Assembly: GCF_051622035.1 (NCBI RefSeq)
Contig: NC_135360.1
Span: 32,753,206 to 32,817,205 of the forward strand
Reading direction: 5' to 3'
Source: Arctopsyche grandis
Lineage: Eukaryota > Arthropoda > Insecta > Trichoptera > Hydropsychidae
DNA: 64,000 nucleotides
Every line of letters begins with the position of its first letter. Position 1 is the first letter of the stretch. Shown here one piece after another: positions 11,259 through 23,447 of the stretch. A program made the position numbers and the translations under genes. The notes beneath the pieces were generated by a model. The model was not told the DNA's origin. It saw only the letters and a program-made list of their open reading frames with translations, and made no database searches.

Positions 11259-11674
11259 ATATGGATTTATAAAGCGTTATAATGAGATTTTTAGCAGTTT
11301 ATATTATTCCCTATTAAAATGAAAATCGTTGAATAAAACAAAATCATTAGAAATTTCTTTCAAAATTAACAACTCTCGACAGTAATAATTTTGAATTAAA
11401 ACATATATTATTTTTATATTAACATTCTAATTGTTATTTTAATTATTGTATATGTATGTATATTTTATAATATAATATTATGTTATATTATATTTAAAAA
11501 ATGTGATATTTGATGTAAACTATGCATTTTTCCTTGTCTTATAAAATATATATATATTATTATTTATCTGTACCGTTTTGTAATGAATGTAAAAAAAGCA
11601 AAAAAAAAAAAATAATAAAGAAAAATAAACCGCATGTAAAAATAAACAAATATTTAATTAATTTCAATACAAAC

Positions 11675-14600
11675 CCTATCTTGATTTCTAGTCATGATGA
11701 CGGCAACACCTTCAACGTCGAATTGAGGCCTACCTGCACGACCCATCATTTGCAAAATAGTACTCTCCTCATATTCCTACAAAACGTTGAATAATTTATT
11801 CATTATATGCATCTATTACACAGTTGAATTCAGAATTGAAAAATATGATTACAGTATATGCTCCGTTCACATAGTGTTGTGTGGTTTTGATTATGACGAG
11901 ATGTGCCGGCAAATTCACTCCCATTGCTGAAAATTGGAAAAATAAATACATGCATATTTTTTATTTACATAGATATATATACCAGGAAGGCCTAACGGGT
12001 AAACCCCATTGCGCCTTCCAAGCCAATTACAAACACTGCATCATTTTTTATTCCATAAATCGCTGAAATTAACCCTTTGAATGTTGATCGGCGTTTTGCT
12101 AACAAGTCCATGGGCCTGAAAAACGCCAACGGGCGTTGTATTTGCAGCTTGTACAAAGTAAACAAGAATACTACCCGCTGAGACTTTCCAGGTAGCATTG
12201 AAAAATAATGCATTGAAAATAGGTAATACTTTTTCCTATTATGCTGTACATTAACATTAGAATAATATAATACTATGATTACTAACCAAATTAAATAAAA
12301 TTGTAAAATAGAAAATGATCAGTAGATCAGTAGCTATTAAAATAGATATGAGATGTATTGTGAACATAATTTATTAATAATAAAAAGCATTGAACATGAG
12401 TCGTGTAATCTGTGTCATTTTATTTGTCAACATTTATTAAGACTGGTTTACAACGGAATTTCTGTATTTATAACCATAGCAGAATGTCCCGATGGAAATC
12501 TCTAACTGCTGAGTATTTTAGATTGTGGCTTGGCATTTAGATTGTGAGCATTACATTTTAACAACAAAGAAGAAGATCGAACTAGTTTTGGAAAAATACA
12601 TTCATTAATAGACTCGTTTTGTTTATTTTATATTGTTGCAAGATATATTAGAGAGTCTAAAGACACCTTTACAAAACTCGAAATCCTTGACGGTAGTTAT
12701 CTAGGGTTTGTTTGGAGGTGCTACTTTAGTATGCGGTCTACCTTCACATATCTACTTTAGTATGCGATCTACCTTCAAACTTTTACTTTAATATGCGGTC
12801 TCACTGTCTCAGTTCTCGCGTGTGACACTGAGACTGAATACTGACCCTAACAACATAATCTTAAATGAATAGGGCCAAACTTAACTTAACCTAACATATC
12901 CTGACCCTTAAATAAATAGGTGTTGGCTGCTAAGATATCATTTTTTTTAGTTTTATTTCATCAATATTTTCACAAAAAAAAGATAGCTTAGCAGCCAACA
13001 CCTATTTATTTAAGGGTCACGATAGGTTAGGTTAAGTTAAGGTTGGCCCTATTCATTTAAGATTTGGTTAAGAGATATGTATCTACTGACGATATTTTGA
13101 TAGAAATGATTCGACAACATTATGGGGCGGCAGGAAAAAACAAAAATTGTAATAAACATTTCATTGCTACAATAAAAATACAAAAAAAAATAGTCGACTG
13201 CGATTCAAAGGTAGAGGTTTGGATTAGGTACAATTTTTATACCTGCTTTCTATTGGATTTCTAAAAAATTGTAGTTAAAAATGTTGGCGAAATTCTCAGC
13301 GTGGCAATGCTTTCAACAGAAAAGACGTCAACACTCAAAGGGTTAATGAATTAGTTCATAAAGAGATCTATGGATTTAGACTTGTACATAAACTTTAACA
13401 TATTGCACATAAATCAAATTCAGATATTGGTGACACGGCGGGTAGGATGGTGTTTGCCAATTCGAAGGAGGAACCGTTTCAACAATGAAATCAGATAAAT
13501 TGGCAAACTCTGACAGGAAACGATCGACTTGGAGTCACAAATATCCAAGTCTGACCAGCAGCATTGAAGATTAGCACGGGATTTAAACATAAACGCAACC
13601 ACCGAGCCATACTGCTGGCTAAGATAATATATGAATCTGTCGCGATGACTTTCTACAAACCTAACGTAGATGTGGTGATGAGCACCGGTAGATTTCCCGC
13701 TCTGAACATTTGCTCGATTATGTTTCTATCGCTGTGCAAAAATCCAGCATGGTGACAGCCGATGCCGCTCATGGCTAGTTTCTGTAATCGATATATAGTA
13801 TTATTTTGTATGTAAGTATCGTGTTTGGTGTTAATATTGGATTGAATTTTTCTCTTTATAAACCTGTAGCTTTTTTTCGCTCAATCTTGCTGCCATTTCG
13901 GTGAATTTTGTAGCCTGCCCGTTGGTGAAGTGAAATAGAAGTTCCTTCGATAAGGTTTCAGCCGTTAGCATGACGCTTTTACGGGTATTACAAAAGATCT
14001 ATGAATTATCATAACAGTTTTAATAACACTGAGCAACAAAAAAATCACGTTTTTTACTTACCGAAGCTGAGACTAAGCAATATTTACTGAGTTTGACCCA
14101 CTAAAATCGAATATGACAATGATTTTCGTTGCTTTCTTTCTTTATTCAAAAAGATTTTTGGCTTTTGTAGTCTTAAACTCAATATCTAGTATTGCTGTGC
14201 CAAAAGTGAGTATTGAAATCAATTTTCAGATGTTTTTTCTATTGATAGTGATTTTTTATTGATTTAAAATACGTCTAATTAATTATCTAGCGAATTTTCA
14301 GTCAAAAATATTTTTTTCTCAAGCTGTTATGAATCCATTATATTTCACTAAATTTAGAAGGATTGGTTTTCCATCTCAATATTTTTACAAAATCATTTAC
14401 CACTCGAATTAGTACATTTAGAAAAATAAAAAGAAAAGATTGAAAATTAATCCTTTAAAACGTGGCGAAAGATAAAACTGGCCCAATAGATACATAGTTG
14501 AGAAAAAAAAATATATGCTTTTAACAATTAAAATTAAATAGATAATTAATTATAAGCAATAAAAAATCGTAATCAATAGAAAAAACATCTGAAAATTAAT

Positions 14601-16481
14601 TCTAATGCTCAGTTTTGGCGCAATAATACAAAATTTTGAGTAAGAGACTATAAAAGCCAAAACAAGAAGAAAACCACAAAAATCATTGTCATATTCGATG
14701 GATCAAACTTAAAAGTCTCGTCTCCAGTATTTTTTTTACTGTTCAGTTTAATCAAACATAAGTTATTATACGAATAAAAAAATTGAAATAGAAATATGAG
14801 AATCTTCTATTTCAATGAAATTTCGGCATTTATCATAAAATGCTACAAATACAAGTCTCTAATTATAAGTGAATTTATTTCTTAATAGCAATAAGATTCT
14901 CATTTGTGCGATTTTATCATATTACTATTTCAATTTATATCATTTTTTATTCAGCTGAAGTTGTATACAAATATGTATTGAATTAAATATTCAAAGTATA
15001 GTCTAACTCTTTACCAATGTCGGCTTTCCGCCACAATATTTCTCCATAACTGTCTTAACTCTGTAATTCAAAAATATATCAAACTTAAAAAGACTTTGAC
15101 CGTCGCGACATGGATAGCCTTCGACAATCTTGACAAGTTTCACCGATCGGTATTCTTCTCCCAAACTGAAACATCAACAATAGTAATAAAATAAACCAAC
15201 AATGAAAAGAATCATATAAAACAAATGCATACTTAAAACAAACAGCCGGTTTATATTTAGTTTGAAGCCACGCAGCGATATCTTCAGCGTTTGGAATAGT
15301 CGCAGAAGCAGCTAAAAAACGTATGTTAGTGCCTTGTTCTTCTTTCATAGTGATATCACCATCTTTCGAATAAGTCGTATGGATAACCTCCTGTATATAT
15401 TTAGTATAAAATTACATAAAAACAATCTTAAAATATAACTTATATAATAAGCATATTCTAAATATACCTGAATTGTTTTCATTCGACTTACAACCACTTC
15501 TAAAACTGGTCCACGCACATCTTCATTCAATAAATGTACCTTAAATTCGATAATCAAATTAAAACACAAATCCAATTGCATAATTATAAATATTTATACA
15601 ATGTAAACCTCATCCATGATGAACAATTTCACCATTTCGACCATTTGCTTGTTGTCTTTCCACCTCCTTGTGAGCGAGTCCCATTTTTCAGGTGTCGTCA
15701 TAATGATTCTTCAATTCAAACATAAAGAAAACTTTATACACCATATATACATATCATAACAATATAAAAATGCAATGATAAAATACCGATGAGCTTTTAA
15801 TTGATTGAAATCTAACGTATCGCTATCTCCCGTCACTTCAATTGAAGTCAAACCTAATTTGATAAACTTCCCATACCAATCCATTAATCTTTCCGTGCAT
15901 AGAGCTTTTGTCGGAGCCACTGAAATTCAATTTAAATATAAATTCATATACACATATATATTTACATCCATTATATTTGTATTTTGCATACTATATATTA
16001 TTTTAAAATCGTCCTTATAGTTGGAATTATTCATTTGCATCATCAATCTCACAATGGCTAGTTCAAAAATGACCGTCTTTCCGGAGCCGGTTGGTGCAGA
16101 AACGACGACAGATTTATCTAAAAGGAAAATGATGCGTTTAAAACATGTTCAACATAACAAGTAGTGTATTTTATACGTATTTACCGCTGTATAGCACGTC
16201 GTCCATTACTTGCGATTGCATTTTGTTGAAGTATGGATATTGGAAGATATGTCTATATATCGGAGCTGTGAATCAAATGTAAGGAAATTTTTAATTGTTG
16301 CTACATATTTTTGTTTGTGATTTGATTGTTAGTTGCAAGTGAGTTTACGTATTTCTTCTATGGATCTAAAACCATTTTCTGAACACTCATTTCTGTATGG
16401 TTTACTGGGGTGGTTATGTTTTGGAATGGAAAGTATACTGCCTACTGACATGGGCTGAGAGTCATTGCTGTTGGCGTCCAT
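11675..16481 (-). CDS. HFM1: HFM1/MER3-like meiotic helicase (3' exons not found)
   Basis: Twelve exons, all in phase: 16349-16481, 16185-16265, 15992-16117, 15787-15919, 15609-15708, 15468-15539, 15233-15390, 15015-15165, 13864-13998, 13661-13781, 11853-11926, 11675-11776. They give 462 residues. Visible motifs in order: FQYPYFN (Q-like), Walker A APTGSGKT (about 79-86), APTKAL (Ia), TTPEKWD, DEVH (about 190-193), SATIPN, LIFCNTRKS (IV), TTSTLAMGVNLPAH (V), QMMGRAGRP (VI). Known HFM1/MER3 proteins unwind recombination intermediates and promote crossovers in meiosis. The start ATG follows an acceptor TTTTAG, so an upstream noncoding exon is likely. The winged-helix and Sec63 parts expected after motif VI are absent from 11300-11675; they may lie beyond the cuticle gene or outside the window. 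A 1.7-kb intron holds a SINE and a piggyBac element, a 1-kb intron a foldback element. Confidence 0.92.
12073..13342. mobile_element. piggyBac-type element with TTAA duplication
   Basis: TTAA at 12069-12072 and 13343-13346 flanks termini CCCTTTGAATGTTGA and (inverted) CCCTTTGAGTGTTGA. CCC termini and TTAA targets are the hallmarks of piggyBac. It is 1270 bp with no transposase. A nested hairpin (12858-13063), a three-fold 'CTACTTTAGTATGCGRTCTA' repeat (12720-12800) and the interspersed block at 12225-12400 lie inside. Confidence 0.85.
12858..13063. repeat. large inverted repeat, about 80-bp arms
   Basis: Arms beginning ATCTTAAATGAATAGGGCC and its complement pair almost throughout (including TTAAATAAATAGGTGTTGGC), around a spacer of about 40 bp. 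It is a foldback MITE nested in the piggyBac-type element. Confidence 0.85.
14020..14770. mobile_element. foldback element in an HFM1 intron, arms of about 220 bp
   Basis: The left arm has AATCGAATATGACAATGATT and CAGATGTTTTTTCTATTGAT. The right arm has AATCATTGTCATATTCGATG and ATCAATAGAAAAAACATCTG. The arms are diverged, so it is not recent. No coding capacity. Confidence 0.8.
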
Positions 16482-16795
16482 TACTAAAATTAGCATAAAT
16501 ATCATTGTAAGTGCATATTTAATGTTTATTGATTATTTTCAAAGCTCAAAATAATAATAATATACTGTTTTCAGAAGAAATTAGGATTTCCTTGCGTCGA
16601 TTTAAAACGACCGCGACGCTGACACACCCGCCATGAAAAACAACAACACATTTTTTTACGACCATGCTTTTTATCAAGTTTATTTCGTTTTCATATTGAA
16701 AAATCAAAATAAAATTATTTGAAAATCTAGTAATCGAATTCGAGGATCATTAAAACTGATACCAATGTATCATTTGGCGTAAGTATACAATTTTA

Positions 16796-17716
16796 TGGTT
16801 TGGTGATTATTGGTCACAAAGCGCTCGCCCAAAATTCACTAAAATCTCTATAACGAAACATCTGGCAGCCGAGAAGTCCATCATATTAACGATTACTATC
16901 ATACTAACAAGAACTCGACTGCCAAATATTCCGTATTCGCGATTTTCATGGAAAAATTGTCTTTTGGGCGATCGTAATGTGACTCATAATCCAATTACCA
17001 TTTAATTATATATGCGTTGTGCGATTTTGTCGGTGCATTTGTATTATAAATACATTCAGAATAACAGGAATCAAATCTTCAAAAACATTGTTAACTAAGA
17101 ACCACTGCTATGCAAGTACATGTGATATTTCCTACCAAGAATAAAATAAAATAAAAAAGTAAAAATATGAGGACATCATCGAGTCGTGATTGCCAGAAAA
17201 AAATGCACGTATGATTGTAACTAATAATCCAATTACCCAATTTTATTTCGGTTCGGTTATTATTCTGCAAAAAGCGATCTCGCGCACGTCACTAAAATCT
17301 CGTCACGGAACATCTGGCACCCAAAAATTCCATCAATTCCGTGAAATATTATACTAACGAGAACTCGAGTGTTATAATTTTATATAGATATTTTTGTGGC
17401 AACGATTGTCGTGCGTCCGATCGTAATTTGCGCAATAATCCGTCTACCTTTAATTTCAACTGGCTGAAAATTGGAAGAAAAACTTAAGTCGCAGGCTATG
17501 CAGGAATCGGTAAACGGATTATTTCACACATTGTGATCGCCCACACAACAATCGTTGCCGCGAAAACCACAAATAAGGAAAATTAGACACTTGAGTTCTC
17601 AATAGTATGATAGTTCGTGTGGGTAATTGGTATTTTCTGGTGCCAGATTTTCGAGCATCGAGATTTTAGTGACATGTACGAGATAATTTTGTGCGGAATA
17701 ATCACCAAACCGCAGT
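16796..17716. mobile_element. GGTTTGGTGATTATT foldback family, compound copy
   Basis: One arm runs 16796-17002. A complete hairpin follows at about 17251-17716: arms of about 200 bp with AAGCGATCTCGCGCACGTCA, ACTAACGAGAACTCGAGTG and CAACGATTGTCGTG, ending AATAATCACCAAACC. Related pieces lie at 22478, 34826 and 50145. It occupies most of the interval between the HFM1 and CIKS-like start codons. Confidence 0.8.
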
Positions 17717-18225
17717 AGTCATCAGCCACGAATTCAGAAATTTTCCAAGGGAAGGGCGATATTTTGGAGTATATTAATAAATACAATACAAACTTTATAT
17801 ATCTACAGAGTGGATTAAATGTCACCGTATATGTTGTGGAGCTCAATTTTTATTTTAATAATATTTTATGGTGCTCTTGTTAAGGTATTAACTGATAGTA
17901 ATATTTTTTTGTATATTTAGGGACAATTGTCGTTACAGCATTGTTTTAATAATTCAAGTCCATATCTACGACTATTGCATGGCCAACGTTGGAACTTCAG
18001 TTTATTGAGTCCGATTTGTAATTTATGATTTTTAGATTAATTCTTGTTATTATTCTATAACGAATTCAAAATTTGACGTTGAATTACTTACTTATCTAGT
18101 AGTAAAAATTCCATTTAGCTAAAAACCGATGAGATAAACAGCTGTAATTTTAAGTTGGCACCAATGTCGAAAGCTAAATGCAGTTCATTGACAGTTGTCC
18201 GTCAACTAATGTTCTCTCAAACGTC

Positions 18226-20022
18226 ATGGACAGGTAAAATAGATCTTTTTATAGTATTGCTAATCTCCAAATCAATTTTACCTTTTCATCTTCATTTTTC
18301 TTTTAATGATTAAATTTTATTAAAGCTATTTTATACGGTAGATAACGTTGAAGTATTTTTTATTAACTTTTTCCTGTTTCCAATTCGTTCCTTGTAACCA
18401 TTAGATCATCTTAGTTACCAGACCAAATTTGCATATAAAAAAATATTTAAAAATGTAGGAAAAAAGTTATCATTATATTTTTTTAAAATATAATAACTTA
18501 AGATTTAATGTGATCATACAGCTTCAAAATATTTACCTCAGTGTATGTTAAAGCAAATTTCATGCCATTTACAGCAACCAGTTTGTCTCTTGGTTGCAGC
18601 TTCTTCTGTAAGCACACGGAAGTACCCTTTCAAGGGATTTGAGTTGCTCAGTAGTCTTATTAAGTTCACATTTAGATTGGAATTTACTTTGGTATTGGAT
18701 TTTGTATCGTAGTCAACCTCTCAACAGTTGAGAATCTGTATTATTATACAAGCAATTTGATAAATATCTATATTTTATTTATTATTTCAGTGAAGAGCTA
18801 ACATCTGAATACGAAGAGTCAACTCTGAGTGTTGAAATACCGAACTTGGACAGTCGGATTACGGAATATAATGACTTATGCACGACAGCCAGAAGGCTAC
18901 ACGCCAGCTATTTATTCCACCGGGAGAAAATTAGCACCGATGCGGCGGCCCAATTATGCCAAAAGATTTACATCAACATGGCAAGGCGAATCGGCGGCAC
19001 GATAGATAACCTCTATACGTCTGGTTGGAAAGATCTAGGATACCATTTGGGACTTACTGCTGAAGAAATCAACGTTTGTTAACCATATATGTTAAACTTT
19101 CTCCATCTCATTGTGTTTGTATTTATGTGAAATGATTTTGTTCTCAGTATATAGATAATTCTATGAAGGCGTGTCCGACCGAGTCAATACTGAGAGTCTT
19201 TTGTCAAGGAGAGACTTCCAATTTCGAACAAATTATTCAGTCGCTCATTAAGATGGAGCGTTTTGATGTGATTGAAGGAATATTCGATCCGTTGAAGAGC
19301 CTGTTGGATATTTTAAATAATACAGACAGCGATCAAGGTTACAATTCGAATTCTGGAAATGACACGATGATAAAGCCGAATTATTTCGCCAACAATTTAC
19401 CAGAAGTTCTACGCTGGAGTAAAAAAGACGACGTCGAATCGAAAGAAACCGACTTACCGATTGCAATGATGAAAATCAATAAGCCATGTATTTTACTAAC
19501 ATATTTCGACGATGGTATTGATATCGCTGAGCGTATTTACAAAACGATACAAAATCAACAAGTAGTAAATAAACAAATAAACGTTATTTGCTTAGAAAAT
19601 GAAAAGTTGGATGTGTTGACGAATCCTGAACAGTATATAAGATATTACTTTGATGAAGTGAGCTATTTCAATATATGTACATTATGATAATTTTTATTAT
19701 AACGACTAATGAGTTGCGTTGATTTTAGGTGAATTATGTGATACCGATCTTAACCGAAGGTTATTTGAAGACTATCAGATCTCCCATGGCTGTTTGTTCG
19801 AGCAGTACGAATAATATTGACTGTTCTTACGCTAGATTTATATATACTTTAATGTCTTCCGATTACATTAACGGAAGTGGTTGTATAAACAGAAAAGTTC
19901 GATGCATATTGCCGCTCGGTATTAATAGAAAACTATTGGTAGAGTTGTCCAAAAATCCACTGCTCGCAGTATGGATATGGGAGAATCAAATCGACAAATT
20001 GATATCGAATTTGTTCCGATGA
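18226..20022 (+). CDS. death-domain + SEFIR adaptor, CIKS/Act1-like
   Basis: Four exons (18226-18233, 18791-19073, 19148-19657, 19729-20022) join in phase to 364 residues. The tiny first exon ATGGACAG|GTAAAA supplies MDS; the alternative ATG at 18209 would hit a stop after splicing. Residues about 55-145 form a helical death-like domain (WKDLGYHLGLTAEEIN, ILRVFCQ...). Residues about 208-335 look like a SEFIR domain: KPCILLTYFDDG at its start, INVICLENE, then VNYVIPILTEGYLKTI. In vertebrates CIKS/Act1 couples IL-17 receptors to TRAF signalling; invertebrate homologues with a death domain are known, but their ligand side is unclear. It is convergent with geminin (346 bp between stops). Assignment of the domains is by eye. 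Confidence 0.8.
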
Positions 20023-20097
20023 AAAGCTATAAATGAGTAAAATCGTGCCTTTATTTATTTATTGTTATTTTTTGAAGTTGAATGTGCTAAAATTTTT

Positions 20098-20103
20098 AAT
20101 AAA
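20098..20103 (+). terminator. polyadenylation signal of the CIKS-like gene
   Basis: AATAAA sits about 76 bp after the stop codon. Confidence 0.6.
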
Positions 20104-20368
20104 TTTTCATATACAAAAGATTTTTTTAGTTGCTTTAATAAATAGTCGCACTATTTGCTATTGTTTATTAATATCATAAAAACTGGAATTTCAACAAAAC
20201 ACCCAAGAAAACCAAAAACTTCAATCATCATTTCAATTACGTCTAATGTACATATAGCAAGTCAAATCTTATCCTATGAAATATTAAAAAAAACAAAAAA
20301 AAGTAATGCTAGTTTCAGTCGTTCAAGCATATGTAAAAATAATTTATATTAATATAAATATCTTAAAA

Positions 20369-22335
20369 TTAATTCTTTTCTGTCGAGTTGTCTTCTTCAT
20401 TTACGCTAGAGGTGCTGGCTTCCGCTAAGTCGATTCCAGATTCTTGTTCGCTGATCATATCCTGTAAAGATTTCAAAAAACTTTAATACACACGGAATTT
20501 TGAAAGCATTTCAAGTCGTAATATTGTGAATCATCGTACAGATAATACGTCAACGATACTCTTGGATTCGTCGACCATTTCCCTCAATAACTCGGTTTCC
20601 TTCTCAAGTTTCTCCAATTTTTCGTGAAGTTTTTGATTTTCTTCCAATGCCTCTTCTAAAGTAACCCTGAAATCAATCAAAAAATATTTACATTATTATT
20701 ATTGCTTTGAAAAATTGTCTCAATATATTAATAATAATGAAGTTTTGCATGATTGTAACAAAATTTGAAACACTGATACCTTCGCCTTTCAGCTACGATT
20801 TTCCAATAGCCTTCCGACGGTTCATCCGCACTGACCAGTTCTTCTATATTAAATCCAATATCGACTTCGGTTTGAATTCCTACATGAACAAACTTCTTAT
20901 CGCTTTCAGTCCATTGTTCTCTATGAATGGAAATAAAATTTGATTTATTTAAATCATACAAACAGACAGTATTTAGCGACAGTGATAAAACTTACACGGG
21001 AGCTTCTTTTGATTTGGTTGACGTTATCAATTTCGTGGGCCTTCCTGCTAAATTTTCTTTATCGGTAGCTTCATGTTGTAGTGTTTTAAAACCACGTCTC
21101 AGCGGCTGCAACTTAGTCTGTAAATTAGTATAATTATAAATATTCACATTGTTATTATCTAAAAGAGTATTTTCAATTCATTGTGATTATATATTACATG
21201 AATCCCTGGCATATTTTGTTTAAATATTTAAATATATTATATTTCCAGAAACTTATGATCCGTTTGGCAGAAACGTGACAATAGAATATTTATAAGAAAT
21301 AAATACAAGATAAATAAAATAGTTAACGATCTGGATCTTGAGAATGGAAGATCTAGATCGAAATAACTTGTATATATCAGAGATGTCTTTCGAAACCCGA
21401 TGAGAATCCTACTAAACGGTATGAAATTTAAAAGTACAATCAATTGTATGCTAATTTAATAACTATATAAGTGTACTGCACACACAGACGTATAATATAA
21501 CTGAAAAATGGTTTCTATAACTACAATATGTATTGCAAGAATATTTAGTTAGTTAGAAACGGATTATCGAAAGTTCATGCTATCAGTGATTACACAATGT
21601 TTGTATTTAATGTATGTAGGTAGTATAAAAGTTACATTGTTTATATCGATATTATATATAAGGCGTTGAAATGAAAAGCGTTAGAGTGGGGCTCGGAAGC
21701 GGCCTGTGAGAATTCATATCCTCAATTCTGCAGGGATGACTCGCTTTGCTTTCTTTATATATGTTAAGATAAAACGGCGATGAATGGCTCTTCAGGTTGG
21801 GACATGTTTTGCCCATCTGACAGAGACGGTATTTAAGCGAAGTGAAAACTCAAGCGTTGGTGAATCTTTAGGCGATACCCACTTGCCCGATCCGATGAAG
21901 AGGGAGTTGGGTAATTAGCTGCTATCCTTAGCCTCAAAACTTAACCAAGTAAAGGACATCATTAACACAACAATCAAAGTGTGAATCAAAATATGATTTA
22001 AGAACGATGGCAATGAGACATGAACATTAATTTTATTTTGTGAAAGCTGCAGGCCCGTAGTCAATATAGACGGGTCGCCACTGATGGGGTTTGACTCATT
22101 AAGTTAGACAAACATAACCTGAAATTGTTTTGTATTTGTTGGGAATACCGTCAGTTGAGGTAAAATATATGCCGTGTAAGTATATGAGGTCAGAGTTGAG
22201 CATTGTTTCTGAGTGGAGAGGGGTGATGGGCGAGGGGTGTCAGATTGAGGTTATGCGAGATTTAAAGTGGGATTGCACCTGAGTGAGTTGTTTGCGGGGT
22301 TTCGGCTGCTCCTCGGTTTCAGCTGCCGCCTGCAT
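20369..22335 (-). CDS. GMNN: geminin, DNA replication licensing inhibitor
   Basis: Five exons in phase (22279-22335, 20996-21117, 20780-20920, 20540-20666, 20369-20461) encode 179 residues, the usual size for insect geminins. The signature SEGYWKIVAERRR (about 95-107) leads into a coiled coil (LEEALEENQKLHEKLEKLEK, to about 150) that dimerises and binds CDT1. DKENLAGRP near residue 45 and an acidic Ser-rich tail also fit. Geminin blocks CDT1-dependent MCM loading in S/G2 and is destroyed by the APC/C; no clear RxxL destruction box is evident, though RRGF/KxxN-like stretches exist. An in-frame ATG at 22434 would add 33 residues; the shorter start resembles family N-termini better. Intron 1 (1.16 kb) shows no named repeat. 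Confidence 0.93.
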
Positions 22336-22477
22336 TTTGCCTCCTCGTTTGAAGAACCTGGCTTCCTCTAAAACGCAACTGATATCTGACAACTGACAAG
22401 CGTCTCCCGCGCTCGTTCGCACTATTGCCAACACACAACTTTCATCGCGTTACTCAACTGCTACATAAAGTTTGCGG

Positions 22478-22770
22478 TTTGGTGAGCACTGGTCACAAAG
22501 TCACTAAAATCTCTATAACGGAACATCTGGCAGCCGAAAAGTCCATCATACTAACGATAACTATCATACTAACGAGAGCTTGAGTGTCAAATATTTTAAT
22601 GGCAAAGCAATTTTAATGGCAAAAATTGTCTTTTTGACCACCGCAATGTGACTAATAATCCAATTATCAAAGTTTGCATTTGTAAAATTATCACTAAATA
22701 GTCAATCGAAAGATGTTCCGTGATCGAGATTTTAGTGATCGCTTTTTGCGGAATAATCACCGAACCACTA
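22478..22770. mobile_element. GGTTTGGTGATTATT foldback family, short copy
   Basis: It begins GGTTTGGTGAGCACTGG and ends TTTGCGGAATAATCACCGAAC. Internal CGGAACATCTGGCAGCC is shared with the copy at 16796. A SINE-tail-like CTCCAAGTCGTCAATATGGC (22785-22804) abuts its right end. It lies between the geminin start and the SPATA22 start. Confidence 0.75.
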
Positions 22771-22861
22771 CAGAACTGCTCCAAGTCGTCAATATGGCTA
22801 AGCAAAAAAAGGGTTATTCGTTTGTCGAGCAAATGCCCATCCTAATTTAAGAGTGACGAAC

Positions 22862-23340
22862 AGGTTTAAGGTCTGTTCATACTTAACAGCACTGCATGGC
22901 TTCAGCACTGCACGACTCCGTTTAAAATATGTCATTTTATTACATTTCTATTCATATCTACCTACACGTCGCGGTCACGTCACGCTTACATCACTTTGGC
23001 CGAGTGCAAGGCAAAATCAGCTTACTTATACGTTACAGGCCATGACGATACGGCGCAATATTGCTTACGTCGTATTGTCGAGTACTTACAATATGAATGC
23101 ATAATTCGTAGCTACGCGTCAGAATACAAGTCAGCAAAAATGTTTCGACGTTTATCGAACGAAAAATTATGTATAATCGCGCTGTTGTTGGAAGAAGAAG
23201 CTCAAGAAGGCAATACAAAATCACATAGGCGTTTTGATGTGCATCCCATGTTAAAAAATAGAAAAACCGAAGGAGAGTTTTGGACACTGTATAAGGAGCT
23301 TGTGGATGATGGACAAATTTTTTTTAAATATTTCCGTAAA
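22862..23340 (+). mobile_element. PIF/Harbinger element, 5' part only
   Basis: The noncoding 5' part (AAGGTCTGTTCATACT, GACGATACGGCGCAATATTG) matches, inverted, the nonautonomous elements at 25362 and 48785. It leads into a transposase start at 23140. The 3' half is missing and replaced by a foldback end. Confidence 0.7.
23140..23331 (+). pseudogene. PIF/Harbinger transposase, N-terminal fragment
   Basis: The frame from ATG at 23140 gives about 64 residues before it runs into a foldback repeat. FDVHPMLKNRKTEGEFWTLY followed by KELVDDGQIFFKYF is the N-terminal signature of insect Harbinger transposases (annotated elsewhere as ALP1-like or 'putative nuclease HARBI1'). The DDE catalytic core is absent, so it is inactive. 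Confidence 0.75.
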
Positions 23341-23351
23341 AAATTTAAATG

Positions 23352-23447
23352 TTTTTTGATCTTTCGACTTAAGATCTTTTGATTTTCGATCTTTGCCTTC
23401 CGATATTTGCATTTTCCGGCGTTTCACATTCGGGCTCGTCACGGGGA
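23352..23447. mobile_element. half copy of the MULE-like foldback at 47356
   Basis: GATCTTTGCCTTCCGATATTTG and the terminus GTCACGGGGACCG match the right arm of the element at 47356-47818. The opposite arm is missing. Confidence 0.7.

Larger units (their letters stand above)
11968..13622 (-). mobile_element. SINE split by a piggyBac-type element
   Basis: The tail hairpin (CCAGGAAGGC type) lies at 11985-12030 and the body continues to 12068. It resumes at 13347 with GAATTAGTTCATAAAG, the core at 13480-13530 and the head, which ends GCCATACTGCTGGCT. Joining the halves across one TTAA restores the layout seen at 29313-29715. Confidence 0.85.

Noticed and set aside
12980..13050. TTAGG-like telomeric repeat (GGTTAGGTT)
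   Set aside because: Only two units, part of the arm of a hairpin element.
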